From the NCBI RefSeq assembly GCF_040939455.1, contig NC_134106.1:87303001-87367000 (forward strand): 64,000 bases of DNA. The letters run 5' to 3'. Source of the DNA: Microcebus murinus (lineage: Eukaryota > Chordata > Mammalia > Primates > Cheirogaleidae). Positions within the stretch are counted from its first letter, which is position 1. Every line of letters begins with the position of its first letter. The notes beneath the pieces are model-generated. The model was given only the letters and a program-made list of their open reading frames with translations. It ran no database searches and was not told the origin of the DNA. Of the stretch, positions 36,859 to 49,147 are shown in pieces. Both the position numbers and the translations under genes were made by a program.

Positions 36859-38009
36859 CACTGTCCCTATCTTGCGTTGAAGGGGAAGTCAACACTGCCT
36901 CAACCATTCTTACAAGGACAGATGTAATCTGAACAAAACCTAGTTCTCCTTATGTCGTTTCCCCTCTCACATGATTGTGCTGTGCCTGGTTGTCAATTTG
37001 GGAGGGAAATTGCTACCCCTTCCCATTAGGACCTCCACTACATAGATATGGGAGACTGTCTTTAGGTACAGGGTGGTGGCCAGAGGAACTCTGTGTGCAT
37101 AGAATTCTTAGAGATAGCTTATGACAATGCTACCTACCCCCTGAATGGGTATGGAATAGACCAGGGGAAGGTAAATCCTTTACAGAAGTTTTGTGATGAG
37201 ACAAATCTGCTCTTTCACGTAAATCAGTCCCTTGGAAATACTGGGTGATGGTTAGTCATTACTTTGAAATCATTGCAGACTGACATTGAGTAATGTCAGG
37301 AAATCAAGACATGACAGCTGTGTGGTTTCTGTCAGTATAGGCAGCTGACCTAAGGAGGGAGCCACAGAGACTGTTTTTGTATTTGCCTCGAAGGAGTCAC
37401 AATACTTTATGGGTCAACTTGAATAAAGACGGTGTTTCTGCTGTATTTTAGCTGAGGTCATTTAACTTCATTTTGCCCAATATGTTAGAAGCTAGAGTGA
37501 CCTGATATTTTATGAAAGTTGCTTTTAAAGGGAGGTGACCTCCCCTTCACCCACTGGTCTCCTTTATGGCTGAGACCAAGAATTGCTTTACTGGGAATGA
37601 TAGGACAAAAGGAGTGTGACTTAGGTTTCGGGAGGTACATTTTCTAGAAGATTGACAGGCCATGAAATCTCAGGAAAGCTGTTTGTTTGCTGCCTGCTTC
37701 ACAGTTAAGGGGGGAAAAGGTGGTCCTGAAGGTGGAAAAGGGGATTGTGACCCCCAGATTAGGAACCTGTCAATGAATATCTGCAAGTTCATTCACAGCG
37801 CGTGTTCCCATGTGCCCCAAGTTGCGTGGTCCTCAGACATCTGCCACATAAAGGAATGAAGGTGGCTCAGCATTTGCCTGGGAATAGTGGTGTCTGGGAG
37901 GGAGGGCTCTAAGATACCCCCAAACAAGTGGGGAAGTTTTTCCTTGTCTTCCCTGTGATACTGAAGTTTGCCACAATGTTTCTTCAGCTAAAATCTCACC
38001 ACACTCAGC
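36859..38009. other. Unassigned sequence with duplicated segment K
   Basis: There is no gene. TTAGCTGAGGTCATTTAAC at about 37448-37466 and its surroundings (37350-37560) match 57990-58130, where the block reads TTAGCTGTGGTCATGTAAT. A CTGAGGTC string invites a snoRNA D-box reading, but no C box lies at the right distance. Confidence 0.5.
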
Positions 38010-38575
38010 AAGGCTTTTTAAAAAAATTATCTAAGACCTTTAATAACAGGTGCTTACAGTTGACTTTTTTCAAAAAAGTTTGAATTTTTTTATTACAAAT
38101 TAAAAATGAAGTTCTTACAAATCTCTACTTGACCAGATAAGAAACAATTAAAAAACCTTTAAAGACATAGAGAAAAATCAGGCTTTTTAAAAAAACATTT
38201 ATTTCCAAAAAAGGTACCGTTAGGTAAATAACAAAAACCCCATGCTGCATACATAATGCAGACAGTTGTAGTTATCTGGTCAACAGGCAAAAAGCAAGCA
38301 CTGAAGGTCTTCAGTTCTGATCTTATTTTTTATTGCTGGAATTTCATAGTAATTTCTTGTTGGATGACTAAACCGGATGATAGAGATGGTGAGCTGGCAT
38401 TTACTCTTCCCTGCCCTGCTCAGCCTTGGGAGTAGACAAATTCTCAGCTGGTGGATCGGCTGATTTTGTCACTCTGCCATCTTGTGGTTTAGGGTTTTCT
38501 GGGCATCCGTGTTGGTAATTGAAGGTGTGGTGGTACCGACATTGAGGATGTCTTGAGGAGCATCTTCATTTCTAT
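38010..38575 (-). pseudogene. YBX1: YBX1 processed pseudogene, 3' fragment
   Basis: This is a reverse-transcribed copy of the 3' end of Y-box-binding protein 1 mRNA, which encodes an RNA- and DNA-binding cold-shock-domain protein. The minus strand encodes the C-terminal tail with blocks [20 protein letters not shown] and KAEQG, ending at the stop at 38401-38403. The full 3'UTR then runs down to about 38010, with an ATTAAA signal near the end. Upstream the copy fades at about 38575, before the cold-shock domain, so it is 5'-truncated. The upstream part of the tail is already frameshifted. It cannot make a functional protein. Confidence 0.9.
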
Positions 38576-40229
38576 GTCATGAAAATGATGAGAAAAATCA
38601 AGGCAAAATGTGTGTAGGGGGAAAATGTACAGTATCTTCCTTATAATTGAGTACAATGGGTAGTGGCTATAGGGTTTCATTCATGTGAATAATTTGAACA
38701 TCTGTCAGAATCTCTAATGGCATATTCTTCAGGGGTAAAGATAACCTGAAGTTACTACAAACTACTTTTTGGAAGCCATACTGAGTTAAGAACTTTCTAA
38801 TTGTCACTTGTGAGCAATTTATATTTGTGGAGAAGTGAGTTGACTTGTATCCTCTGACATCATGCCTTTAGCCCCATGAATCCCAGCAAAAGCCTGGCTT
38901 TGGGAACATTGTTTTCAAAATCCTGACCCACCTGCATTCCCAGCAGCGATTTGCCCTTGCTGCAGGTGGGCCTGACACAACACTGACAATGGTTACTTTG
39001 CTTTGATTCTGGTCACGGGTCTCTGTGTGTGGGTGTGATCCTCCTCTTGCCAACCCTTGGATGGTGACCACTTAGGCCATTCTTGAACTTGTGTGAAACT
39101 CTTGTTCCTTATGTTTCAGACATGTCTTCATGAGTTACTTCCATCCGAGTATTTGAGACAACCCAGTGAGAGGATTTACCTTCTAGGTGTCTTAAGAGAT
39201 TGTAGCTCTAACTTACACTTGAATATGTCCACAGGATAGTCTTCCTGAGCCTCTGATGTCTACCTTGTAAGTTCAGACTTTAGGAACTTCAATCTGCTGT
39301 TATAGGGTCACCTGCCAGTGGTTGTCCTCATGTGCCATGGGCTCAGTATCTTACTGTGGTGATACCCTGCTGTGTGTGGCTGTTTTATTCCATGGGTTGT
39401 GGTGGTTCTGTCTGAATATGTATAGTTGGAGATGAGGTCTACCTAATAATGCATCCATTCCTGAACCTGGCTAAAGGGTAATCCACCTTGGTTGAGTATC
39501 ACTTTGGTAAGCTGAGAAATGCTGTCACAGGATACACAGATATTGGAGCCACATGTTGAAGTCTATGAAGTGACTTTGAGCCCCATGCCCAAAGATAGGG
39601 TATAGTTGGATAGAGGATAATACACATTCACCAGTGGGAAAAAAAAAAACAAAACAAAACTCAGTAGCCAGAGGTAACACCCAACTTTACCCTCTGACCT
39701 TCAGTTCCATCAGGACTTGAAGTGCCTGTGTGAGAGCTGAAAACCAAAGCCTTCTATGACTTAGATGAGGAGTGGCTGCCTTGTCAGTTTCAGTGGGGCT
39801 GGTGTATTGACTCATCCTCTGCGACCCCTGCATTGGCCATGTCCAAGTCTAAGGAGCACTAAGGAAATGTCCTCACCTTAAAGACCCCAGAGGATGGGCA
39901 CATTCCTGCCTGATGCTTAGGAACTGATGTGGCTTCAGTGTTACGTGACCAATCTCCGTGGGGTTTCTGTTACTCTCTCCTCACTCTAGACTAGAGCAAA
40001 ATAGGAACTGTATTGAACCCAATGTTCATTTATAAGGAGCAAGGTAGTTCCTTGTGACATGTAAATCTTCTCCAGCAGTTTCTCAGAAAAGTCAGTGTTA
40101 GATGCAGCATTTTATAAACTGAGAAGGTGAAGGACAGGACGCAGGATGTGTTCAGTGCTAGAAGCTTCTACTTTTCTTTTATTGGTACCAACTAAGGCTC
40201 CCAGAAAGTCTGGGGATAGTGTTGGTCAA
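38576..40229. other. Unassigned intergenic sequence
   Basis: No gene or known repeat is seen. A simple A-rich tract (A11 then CAAAACAAAAC) lies near 39640-39660. GAGCCACATGTTGAAG near 39546 resembles a block at about 32792, another faint trace of the duplicated region. Confidence 0.4.
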
Positions 40230-40640
40230 CAGCACCTTCTCTGGGCTCAGTCTCCTACCCAAGGAGCAGGATTCTGAAACCGTTTTCACCTCCAAGGTGG
40301 GGCCAACTGGGCCTGCTAGGCTCCTCAGGGCACAAGCTTAGTCGAGCGCTCGTCTGATGTGGAAGGGAGTTGTTGGTCATGCTTTCCAGATCTTGGCCCT
40401 TTGTGGGTTTCTGTCCCATGTTTTGGGAGAGGAAGCCTTTGAGAAAGCCTGGAAAGTGGCTGCCTTGGGAAGTGATAGAGGGCTGAGAGCCGTTGATCAG
40501 GAGAAGCTTGAGGTGGTGGGTGCTCAGTGAAGAATGTTCTCTTCTGGAAGCTGTGCCAACTTGAAGCTTGTGAAAAGCAGGGACTTCACGTCCCACTGAA
40601 ATGTGAGGCCCTTGCTGTGTCTGCCCCTCTTGGGTGGAGA
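40230..40640. repeat. Duplicated segment G, copy 1
   Basis: Homologous to 47960-48400 and 53500-53930. Shared blocks are GGACTCTGAAA-like near 40268, GGGCCTGCTGGCT/GGGCCTGCTAGGC, CAGGGCACAAGC near 40327, and GAAAAGCAGGGAC near 40573. A 113-codon minus frame here is not preserved in the other copies. Confidence 0.6.
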
Positions 40641-41214
40641 AGTGAACGTGTCCGGTCTGTCCTGTTGGTTGTACCTTTTGAATGATTTTTATTCCATGGA
40701 AAAAATTGCCTAGGACTCTAGTACATTGCTACCTGAACTAGTGGGAGAAACCAGAGAATACTTCAGGGAAACTTTAATTGTATATTTAGTTTCTGTCGTA
40801 CAAATCCTGAATATTTGATATTGGCTGCTTGTCTAACTTTTTGAGTCTTCAGTGACATTTCTGACTGTATTTGAAGTTTAAGTTAAATGAACACTGCTTG
40901 TCATATTTCTAGGTTGAGTTGTTAAAATAAGCCACTATTTTTCATGACACAGGGATTATTCAAAGAAAGGAAGCCTATTAAGAGAAAGCACAGCTCAGTG
41001 ACTAGTGTCTTACCATAAAGGTGTTTGACCATAAAGGTGTAAACCCTGGAAGAAAACATGACAGGTATTGCATTAGCTTCCTATTGCTGCTATATAACCT
41101 TGTGAGTGCTAAGATACAGGCTTAAAGAAAATTGAGTGGTCGTTTACCCACCACCTTTACCTGCTTGTACAATTCACCCCAGACCCCATCAAATCCCCTG
41201 CTCAGCTGAAATGT

Positions 41215-41480
41215 AACTTTTTGCAGGAAAACAGGTGGACCCAGAGGGCAGAGGTGTGGTCCGGGGCAACCCGGCCTTGTTGGGGCAGGTCAGAGAGCCT
41301 GGCTTCTCAACAGCAGCAAAACAGGCCCAGTGCCCACTGCAGTGAGGCCTCCTGGCTCCACCTTCCCAGGATGGGACTTCTCTCTGGGGAGGACATTCTG
41401 TATAAGGCCTTGTCTCCCATTTAGGTGTGTCCCCACCTCTCCCTTCCTCACTGCCTGTTGGAATCAGATAACTCCGGGTG
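41215..41480. repeat. Duplicated segment H, copy 2
   Basis: Near-identical stretches are shared with 52285-52560, such as CAGGCCCAGTGCCCACTGCA (about 41321 and 52392), the TCCACCTTCCCAGGATGGGA block and GACATTCTGTA. A 67-codon plus frame agrees with one at 52324 for about 25 residues. It then switches frame, so coding is unlikely. Confidence 0.75.
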
Positions 41481-42223
41481 CAGAACTTTGATCAATTTTC
41501 CTTACATTGAAAGGATGACGTGTCTTAAACCTTTTTCTCTTGCAGCAAATGTGAAGTTTTGTTTAGATTTCTAAATTGAGGTCTACTTCTCAGCTCTCCC
41601 TTGCACATATGTTGTAAATTTCCACAATATTGAAACAACTTCTGTCTGAGGAAGACTCAGTCTTGGTTTTCACATTTGTGTGAATATTTTAATGTGTATA
41701 GGTTATTGCATTTGATTGCCACCTACTTCTAGATGCGTACTTCAGGGGGAAATATGATCTGAAGTCTTGTCACTTGAAGCTTGTGTTCAGGTCTCTACTT
41801 TGTTAAACTTGTTTTTCATCTCCAGAAAAAGTACTAATGATTGTCTGCATCTCATTTGAATTTGAAAATGGATGCCATTTTTTAGTGAGAACTTACTTCT
41901 TCCTGTGCCATGTCACTTTCTTCAACTATCATGAATCCCAGGGGTCTATGGCAGGTCACATTGACCCCCCTCCCCCATCTAAACTTCCATGGTTGAACGG
42001 GAAGGAAGAATGAGATGTTCGAAATCTTCCCCTCATTCTCTGGCAGGCCTCACCCAGGTGCCTGGCTTGGGCACGACTGGCCTCAGGTAGAAGGTGCTGC
42101 AACATGCATTGGAGTTTAACTATTGCCTACCTCTGAGGTTTCACCTCATCAGCTCTGCTTGCTGAAGCCTATGTCAAGCTTTGGCCCTTGTCTAATACTC
42201 TGTGTCCCTATGTGTCATACCAG

Positions 42224-42259
42224 GATATTTCTCAGGCCGGAGTATTTGGTATGGTCCAG
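42224..42259 (+). other. Exon-like segment B, copy 2
   Basis: 36 nt between an acceptor with a pyrimidine-rich lead ending CATACCAG at 42223 and a strong donor, CCAG|GTGAGG at 42260. Homologous to the segments at 53275-53308 and 61921-61979. Its surroundings (41920-42180) match 53000-53180, a TCACCCAGGTGCCTGGCTT-type block. Confidence 0.45.
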
Positions 42260-43059
42260 GTGAGGGCTCTTACTGCCTATATACTCTGGGGGAGGTACTT
42301 GTTCCATTTGACCCTGTCAGAGCATAGGGAAAGCTGCTGCTTTCTTGGAAGACTTTACTGATAACTCCCAATGAAGCAGATGAATATGAAAAGCCATACA
42401 AACTGTTACTGTATGCACAGGGAGAATCAATGAGACCCAATATCCGATGAGACCCAAATCCTTACCCGTATTTCAGAGGGGGGAGAGGGTGGTGGGAATA
42501 TAGGTAATTCTGTTGAAGAGTATGAGTTACCACTAGAGGAGAATGAATGAATGAGGGTATGAACAGGTTGATTTCCAAAGGGAATGACAAGTCTGAAAGG
42601 CATTTTATGGACGGGTTGGGCCAGGTCTGGTTACATTCTTGATCTTGCCTGCCCTAGAGATAACAGGGAAGGGGGGGGGGTGGGGACAGTTCTTGATGGG
42701 TTTGATCTCTGGAGATGGGAAGGGGAAGCCCCTTCTAATACCTATTGACCTGGAAGTCCTTCAGTTCAAAACACTTGTACTGAATCACATTTTGGGGTGA
42801 AATCTGTTGTACTCCTTTAATCCCAAGGGTATTCCAACTGTATGTCCATGACTTGAGGATTACTTACCATCGGGCTGTCCGGTCTTTGCTGCTGGGCTGC
42901 CACATCCATGGTTGACAGATCTCAGGTGTTCATGTTTCTCTTCCATGGATTCCCTCTCCTGTGGTGAGGAGCGGAGGGTTTACTCAATACCCATGCTGTG
43001 AGTATTGCACAGGTAGATGCCATTTCTGAGAGGACTCTTCCCCTCTTCCTGATCTTCAG

Positions 43060-43400
43060 TTCCAAATAGGTTGACAAGAAGTCTCAACACAGGTATATCC
43101 CCTTGGTTAGGACCAGCCCTGGTTTTCCTTGTGACATGTTGAAGGTAGAGTTTTCCAATGAGTGGAACATCTCCCCGCATGCTTTTTCTTGATGCAGAAT
43201 CAAGACCTGGAAACTATTAGTCTCCTGAAAATGTGATCACAAGGCAGGTACCTGTGATAAATGTCACAAGTCATCTCTTATCTACTGTGGTGGGCTGTTT
43301 CCCCTGGAGCTGCTCTCCATAAGAGTTGGTGGGTTACATCTTGATACCATTCCATCTGAACATCTTAATTGCAGTCATTCTGGGTTAAATGTTGGCATAA
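43060..43400. repeat. Duplicated segments D/E, copy 2
   Basis: TCTCAACACAGGTATATCC near 43082 and CATCTGAACATCTTAAT near 43354 link this to 32270-32650 and 62270-62680. There is no coding evidence. Confidence 0.6.
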
Positions 43401-44692
43401 GAGAAAACAGGCAATATTTTGGCCTTTCCTAGTGATGAGTGGTACAGTAGTCATCAGGATTGTGACTCTAGCATGATATTTCCAGGTTTGTTCTTAGTCA
43501 TTACAAAACCCAATTACCTTGTGAACCAACTGATTCTGGCTCAAAATTCACATTTCTAGTATGGTTAACCCTTCACCAATGTGGGGGTTCAGGGCTCCCA
43601 CCTCTGCACGACAAAATCTGTATAAGTTGTCTCTCCAAAAACTTTAATAGCCTAGTGTTGACCGGAAACGTTGCCAGTGATGTACATAGTTGACTGGCAC
43701 ACTTTTAATGTTAGATGTCTCACTTTATTCTAAGAACATAGTATATAAGGCAGTGAAAATTTACTTAATAGTAAACACTTTCTGATGACTTCTTAAAGTG
43801 GATCGTGAAGGTCTTCAGCCTTATCTTGATGCTCACTAGGCTGAGGAAGAGGGGTTGCTCTTGTCTCCAGTAGAAGAGGTAGGAGAGGTTGAAAGGGAAG
43901 GCAGGAGGAGGCACACTTTACATGAACTTATGGAAACAATCACTTCTGTTAATTTTGCATTTTAATTTCTCTACAAACACTTCTATCACGATACACTACT
44001 TGACTCACTCCCTGTTTTACCATAGAGGGTCTGTAATAAGTCATAGCGGTCTCGACTAACTGAAAACCCTTTTGCCAGACTGTCCACCATGAATGTGTTC
44101 TGGTATTGCTGCCTCTGTTTGGTTTCATAGTCTGCCACTGGTTCAGGAGCACTCACCTCCATCAGGTGGTCTCTGGTGTGTGAGTTCTTGAATTTCTCTA
44201 AGACCTATTATCTACTCTCTCCACCTTTTCTTAGCATATCCACAATCTCTCCCATGATGTCCTTACTAGCTCTGTCCTGTGAAGTCATGTACAACAACTA
44301 GACAGTTCTCCAGCGGGATTGTCTTGGGCTTGATGGCTTTCATTGGCTTTCTCTATAACAATGGAAATCTTCAATAAGATGAAATGAATGTTAACTTGAA
44401 AAATGCCTAGTTTTAGAAGATTGTATGCAGTTAAAATGAGAAATTGCAGACACACGGGCTTGTGTCTGAGGTGGTATTCCCAAACACAGTCCCAATCATC
44501 CCAAACAGGAAGGAGTTAACTGTGGCTGCAGATCCCCGTTAGCTTCTGAGAGAGCATAGTTGGTCTTGACTGCTTCCTCTACCCACACAGCATCTGGGGA
44601 TTCATGGGGTTGGTAGACCTGGCTCTGAAAGATGTCATCTCAGACCCATAGGTGGGGCTCAATTTAAACTCAATAAATTTAATGGCTGCTTA

Positions 44693-44714
44693 CCATTGGC
44701 TGTTGCTTAGCAAC
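44693..44714. promoter_or_regulatory. Palindromic X-box beside an inverted CCAAT box
   Basis: GTTGCTTAGCAAC (44702-44714) has two GTTGC half-sites in inverted order with three bases between, the form bound by RFX factors. ATTGG, an inverted CCAAT box, ends three bases upstream at 44699. Such pairs occur in RFX/NF-Y promoters and enhancers. A donor-like CAG|GTGAGC follows at about 44718-44726. Whether it is used is not visible from sequence. Confidence 0.45.
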
Positions 44715-46160
44715 TTGGCAGGTGAGCACCCAAGGTGTAGGTATATCTACTACAACCCTCAACGCATGAACCTACCTTGAGACTTAATGTTATTTCACTG
44801 CCCCCGTAGATTGTTCAGGCAGCCCTTCATGGGAGCCTAAACCGCTCTTAAAATGTCATGTTAGCATCAGTAATAAATCATATTTCCTGGCAGTATTGAT
44901 AATGCTGTGCTCTCACCTGCTTGCATTCTATTTGCTCTTGATCACTGAAGGTACCTTGGTGGCACTACCCCACTGTCCTACTGGGGTCTTCCACCAAGTA
45001 GGGCTTAGAGATTTTATGCTTTCATTCCTTGCTGGCCTGTTCTTAAAATCTATCTTGGTCAGACATAGCTTGGGATAATCACGTGCTGCCTTCCAGATAG
45101 CATGAATATAGTACTAACAAGGGAAGAATAAATTGTTACTTTGCATAGTGTCTCAGAACACAAGCTGCTTTATATAGGCACAATAATCCCAACTGAATCC
45201 CACAATTAAACACTACTGATAACTGGAAAGTGCTAATGAGATGTAATATTGGCAAAATTCCAGAACAGAATCAAGTGCTAATGAAAATTCATGAGCCTTA
45301 AATTGATCTTTGCCTCTTCCTGGGCTTTTATGGCCTGGAAATCTCTTTGGGGCCACCTTGCAACCTCTGATAATTGAATAAGGAACTTTCTATTCTGGAA
45401 TGTGGTTGTTCTTGAATATGGGGCTCTGTCTCAGCTGTCAGTTCAGGCTGTAAGCCCTGGACAGGAGCCCGGGCAGCTGCCCTGCCCTCCTGGGCACAAA
45501 GCAGCTGGAGCAGCAGCCCAGGGACCTTGGTCTCTGCAGTTTCCAGTCGGCCACTGAGCTTGAGAGGGTTGGGAGGGGAGGTGCATTGCTCCAGTGGAGG
45601 GTTGGAAATGGTGTTCGTGAAATGCTTATGGCACATACTGCAGAGATGGGCTGGAATCCCTTCACTTTAAGTGATGGGCCTTGATTGCCTCTCCTGGGAA
45701 GGTTTTCTGTTGCGTTTTGGCTGTACGTGGCATGTGCCTCTGTTGGGTGCCACCTTCCAGGCACACAACAGAAATCACTCCATTTTGCTCCATCCTTCCC
45801 TTGTCCTGAGTGCAGGTCCTTTCAGGTTTTTGGTGACTGAGAAGAATCTCAGAATGCACCATGTAAACAAAAGCAAGTAGGTTTTATCAAAAGACTGAAA
45901 GAAAAGTACACTTTGAGTCTTGAAAAGAGCAGTTGTCCTGAAAGGAAAAGGGGTTTTTGGTCTTACAAAGTGTTACTAATTGAGGGAAAGAATACTAAAG
46001 GCTACGTGGTTGGTCTTTACTAAGAATTTGGGTAGTAATTCTTAGAATTGGGTTCCCTTCCATTTTTATATCTTACATAGTTTTGGTATTGTCATGGTGA
46101 ATTGTCAGGGTGGAAAAATCCTTAAAACCACAATGGAGATGATAGTGTAATTGGTCAACG

Positions 46161-46188
46161 GTTCGGGTAGGTTCGGGTAGGTTCGGGT
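46161..46188. repeat. Three tandem copies of a 10-bp CpG-bearing unit
   Basis: GTTCGGGTAG occurs at 46161 and 46171, then GTTCGGGT at 46181. The copies are identical over 28 bp, each with one CpG, in otherwise CpG-poor DNA. Intact CpGs suggest a recent or constrained repeat. Confidence 0.85.
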
Positions 46189-47959
46189 CAAGCCTGTTGA
46201 AGCCTTGTATTGTTATAAACCCCCTTAGTCACTCTAACACCTGCACCTACTGTGCAATCCTGCATTCAGTCTCCTCAGCCCTGTCTCCTACTCTAATACT
46301 CTGACCTGCTGCCCAGAAACCGTAGACAAGTAGTTTTCTGTTGCAGGGGGTAGGTTCCTGTAAATTTCCCTCACAGCTTGGGGTCCAGAGCAATGAGGAG
46401 TCCTGTGTCTTCTCCCCAAAACTTCATGACAACTGTGGGGCATATTTTCCATTTGGATTTGTTTGGCTACCTTAAGCTAAAAAGCCCTGATCCTGTGCTG
46501 CCTGATCCAGTAGAAGAGGAAAGTTAGTAGCCCTGATGGGATGTGACAGAAAGGAGCCTGTACTATCATGGAGGGGCAGATGAGATCTCGTGATTAAATC
46601 TGAGAAACCTGCCCTGTAGTCAGTTGGGGACATGAGTCCTGCATACTGGATTCTGAGGCATAAGCTTAGGTGTTACCTAACCTTCAGGATCTTGTTCCCT
46701 GGCTCTAATGTTCGAGATGGTTCAAAGTAATCTGCACACTTGGGACAAAAGGTTAATCCTAACTTACAGGGAGCCTTGCACATGCCCTGGTTCACCTCAT
46801 GTGGAGGTCAACCTATAGTTTGAAACATTACACATGGTGTGGCTAATTTCTGCTACAACTGTCTATTTTAAAGCATGAGTCTCCAGTGGGACTTCAGTTT
46901 TCTGTGTCCCTAATAGTTGAGGAGAACCTCAATCTTGACCTCAACTACACATACAACCAAGAGTTAGCAGTAGTGACAAACTTCACATTTCCTCTTGAGT
47001 TTGATGCAGCTGTGCTCATTCCTGGTGAGAGGCTCTGTTATATATTCACTGAAACAACCTTGACACCCTGAATGTCACCTGAGAATCCTCTTTGCTTGAT
47101 GCTTTTGTTACAATGTCACCTTCCAAGTAAACATCTTACCAATCTGCAAAGCTTTCTTAGATACCCCCTTATTTTTATATCTGTTGCTATGAAAGCAACA
47201 AAAATACCAAATAGTGGGAGAAACAGATGATCTGTATTGCATACAGACTGGATCCAGTGCTGATGTCTTAAGATATTCACACAGAAGTAGAAACCTAATG
47301 TCATTTAATGCATTTTTGACAATATATTCTTCACCGTATTACTTTTTAGCAGAGGAAGATGCCCTGAATTTGAGTCCTCCAGAACTCAATCTCTCATAAC
47401 AAGTGAGATGAACCCTTCTTAGAAGTTAAATACAGAAACCATAGCTTGTAAAAAACCAACAGCAGTACATTTTCTGTCCTGCATATTCCCCATGGATGGT
47501 AGTGAAGCCCGAAGGGGAAACACACTGCCTTGGGAGGAAGCGGAAATAGGTTCCCAACCTTTATCTTGCTGGTGGTGCACTGACCATCTTAGGTGTCCTG
47601 TCTGGAGGTGGGTTCTGGTGCATGTGATCATGGCTTTGGTTGCCTTCAGTTGGTAAATCCTAGAGTGGGAAAACATGGGCACTGTGCTAGGAGTCTCAGT
47701 GAGTGACCCTGATTCTTTCCCCCTGGATTGTTGAGTAGAAGAGATTGTGAAGTCTGAGTACAGCTTGTGATGAGCAGGTATTCATGGTGACAGACTGAAA
47801 TGTGCCCTGGAAACTTCCCTGAAAACTCACTGTGGTTGGTGCAGTGGCTTGGAAATTCACTGTAAGGATGCGTGAGAACAGTGTTCTCCCCAGATTTCTG
47901 GGGCAATGTTTCATTTGTACCAAAGTTACTGAAAGAAGACAAGCTTCTGGTTTTGTGGT

Positions 47960-48400
47960 CAATAGTGTCATGTTCTCTGGGCAGGAAGGGCTTGGTGTTA
48001 AAGGTGAGGACTCTGAAACTGTCCCCACTGCCGTGGTGTGGAGAGCCGGGCCTGCTGGCTGTGCCAGGGCACAAGCACTAACAAGAGCTCTGATGTGACA
48101 TGGGAGCAGCTGCTGGCCTTGCTTTCTGGGCTGGGGCCTCTTCCACATTTGTGCTCACTCTCCTTGGGTCTAAGGTGGTTCAGCGAGCCTTTGAAGGTGG
48201 CTGCCTGGGCAGAAGGTGGGGGAATGGTTCAGAGCTATTGGACAGAAAGTGATGTGTGTTGGGGGGTGCTCAGTGTGGAATGCTCTGCCTCTTGGAGCTA
48301 TGCCAGCCCGCACCTCATGAAAAGCAGGGACCTTGTGTTCCACCATGGAATACCAGTCTGCCCTTCTCTGGGGCTGAGAACCAGGTTTGTCCTGTTGGTT
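47960..48400. repeat. Duplicated segment G, copy 2
   Basis: This is the best-preserved link between 40230-40640 and 53500-53930. ATGTTCTCTGGGCAGGAAGG near 47970 recurs at about 53531 with one change. The run of overlapping frames here (up to 160 codons plus, 150 minus) is not kept in the sister copies and is judged accidental. Confidence 0.65.
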
Positions 48401-49147
48401 GTGTCCCACTTGAGATGCTTCTATGAAACCAGCTGCGCAGGACTGATACTTCTACCTGAGAACTGGTGGTGGAGAACATTATTTTGGGGGGAGTTTTTAA
48501 TTGTATATCGGCTATTTTAAATTATAACTTGAGTTTTTATAGCATTTGACTATACATTTGTAGTTAAGATGAACAATGCTTCTAATCTCTAGATCAAGTT
48601 GCTAAGACAAAGTCACCATTTCACTATTTGTTTCCTCGATTGGGATTATTCAGCGATTACATGGGGAGGCCCATTATTTGAAACACAAAGTACAACTCTG
48701 CTTATTATGGGTTTCTGTGAAGGTAAAGTGTGAAATTTGACAGGCATGGCATTAACTTGATAGTACTGCTAACAACCAGTCAGTACCAAGATAAGGGCTT
48801 AAAGCAACTCTCCCTTATAGGTCTGGAGAGAAGTGTGACCTGGGTCTGTGCTTGCTGTAGAGGGCGATCTATGTTCTTGCCTTAATCTTCCTTGTAGAGC
48901 CTCCTGCATGCCTTTGTTACCTTTTCATGTCACTCTGGGGTCTTGATAGGGTGCCACAGTCGAGAATGCATCTTGGGATTTGTCTGATGCTCATCTCCAA
49001 CCTGTCCCCTCCCAGTTTGTCTTTGTTCAAGCCCAACTAGGTCCCTTGCCCACCGCCCTGCAAAGGCACATATACTGACACCAGGGACTGGAATGGAGGA
49101 GAGTTGTATTTGACAAGGTGCTAGGTTGAGGAGATATGGGAGTCACT

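Larger units (their letters stand above)
43560..47900. other. Unassigned sequence between duplicated segments
   Basis: No gene is recognised. It holds a promoter-like X-box/CCAAT pair at 44693-44714 and a triple 10-bp repeat at 46161-46188. Frames of about 60-110 codons at 45328-45880 overlap on both strands and show no domain. The part from 45640 to 46700 has an LTR-like look, but I cannot name it. Confidence 0.4.

Noticed and set aside
47764..47830. Possible box C/D snoRNA: GTGATGA near 47768 with CTGA near 47794 and 47819
   Set aside because: The terminal stem is weak with a mismatch, the spacing is short, and the other copies of the segment lack the boxes.
47646..48520. Cluster of frames up to 160 codons on both strands
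   Set aside because: They lie in duplicated segment G; the sister copies at 40.2 and 53.5 kb do not keep the frames, so coding is not supported.
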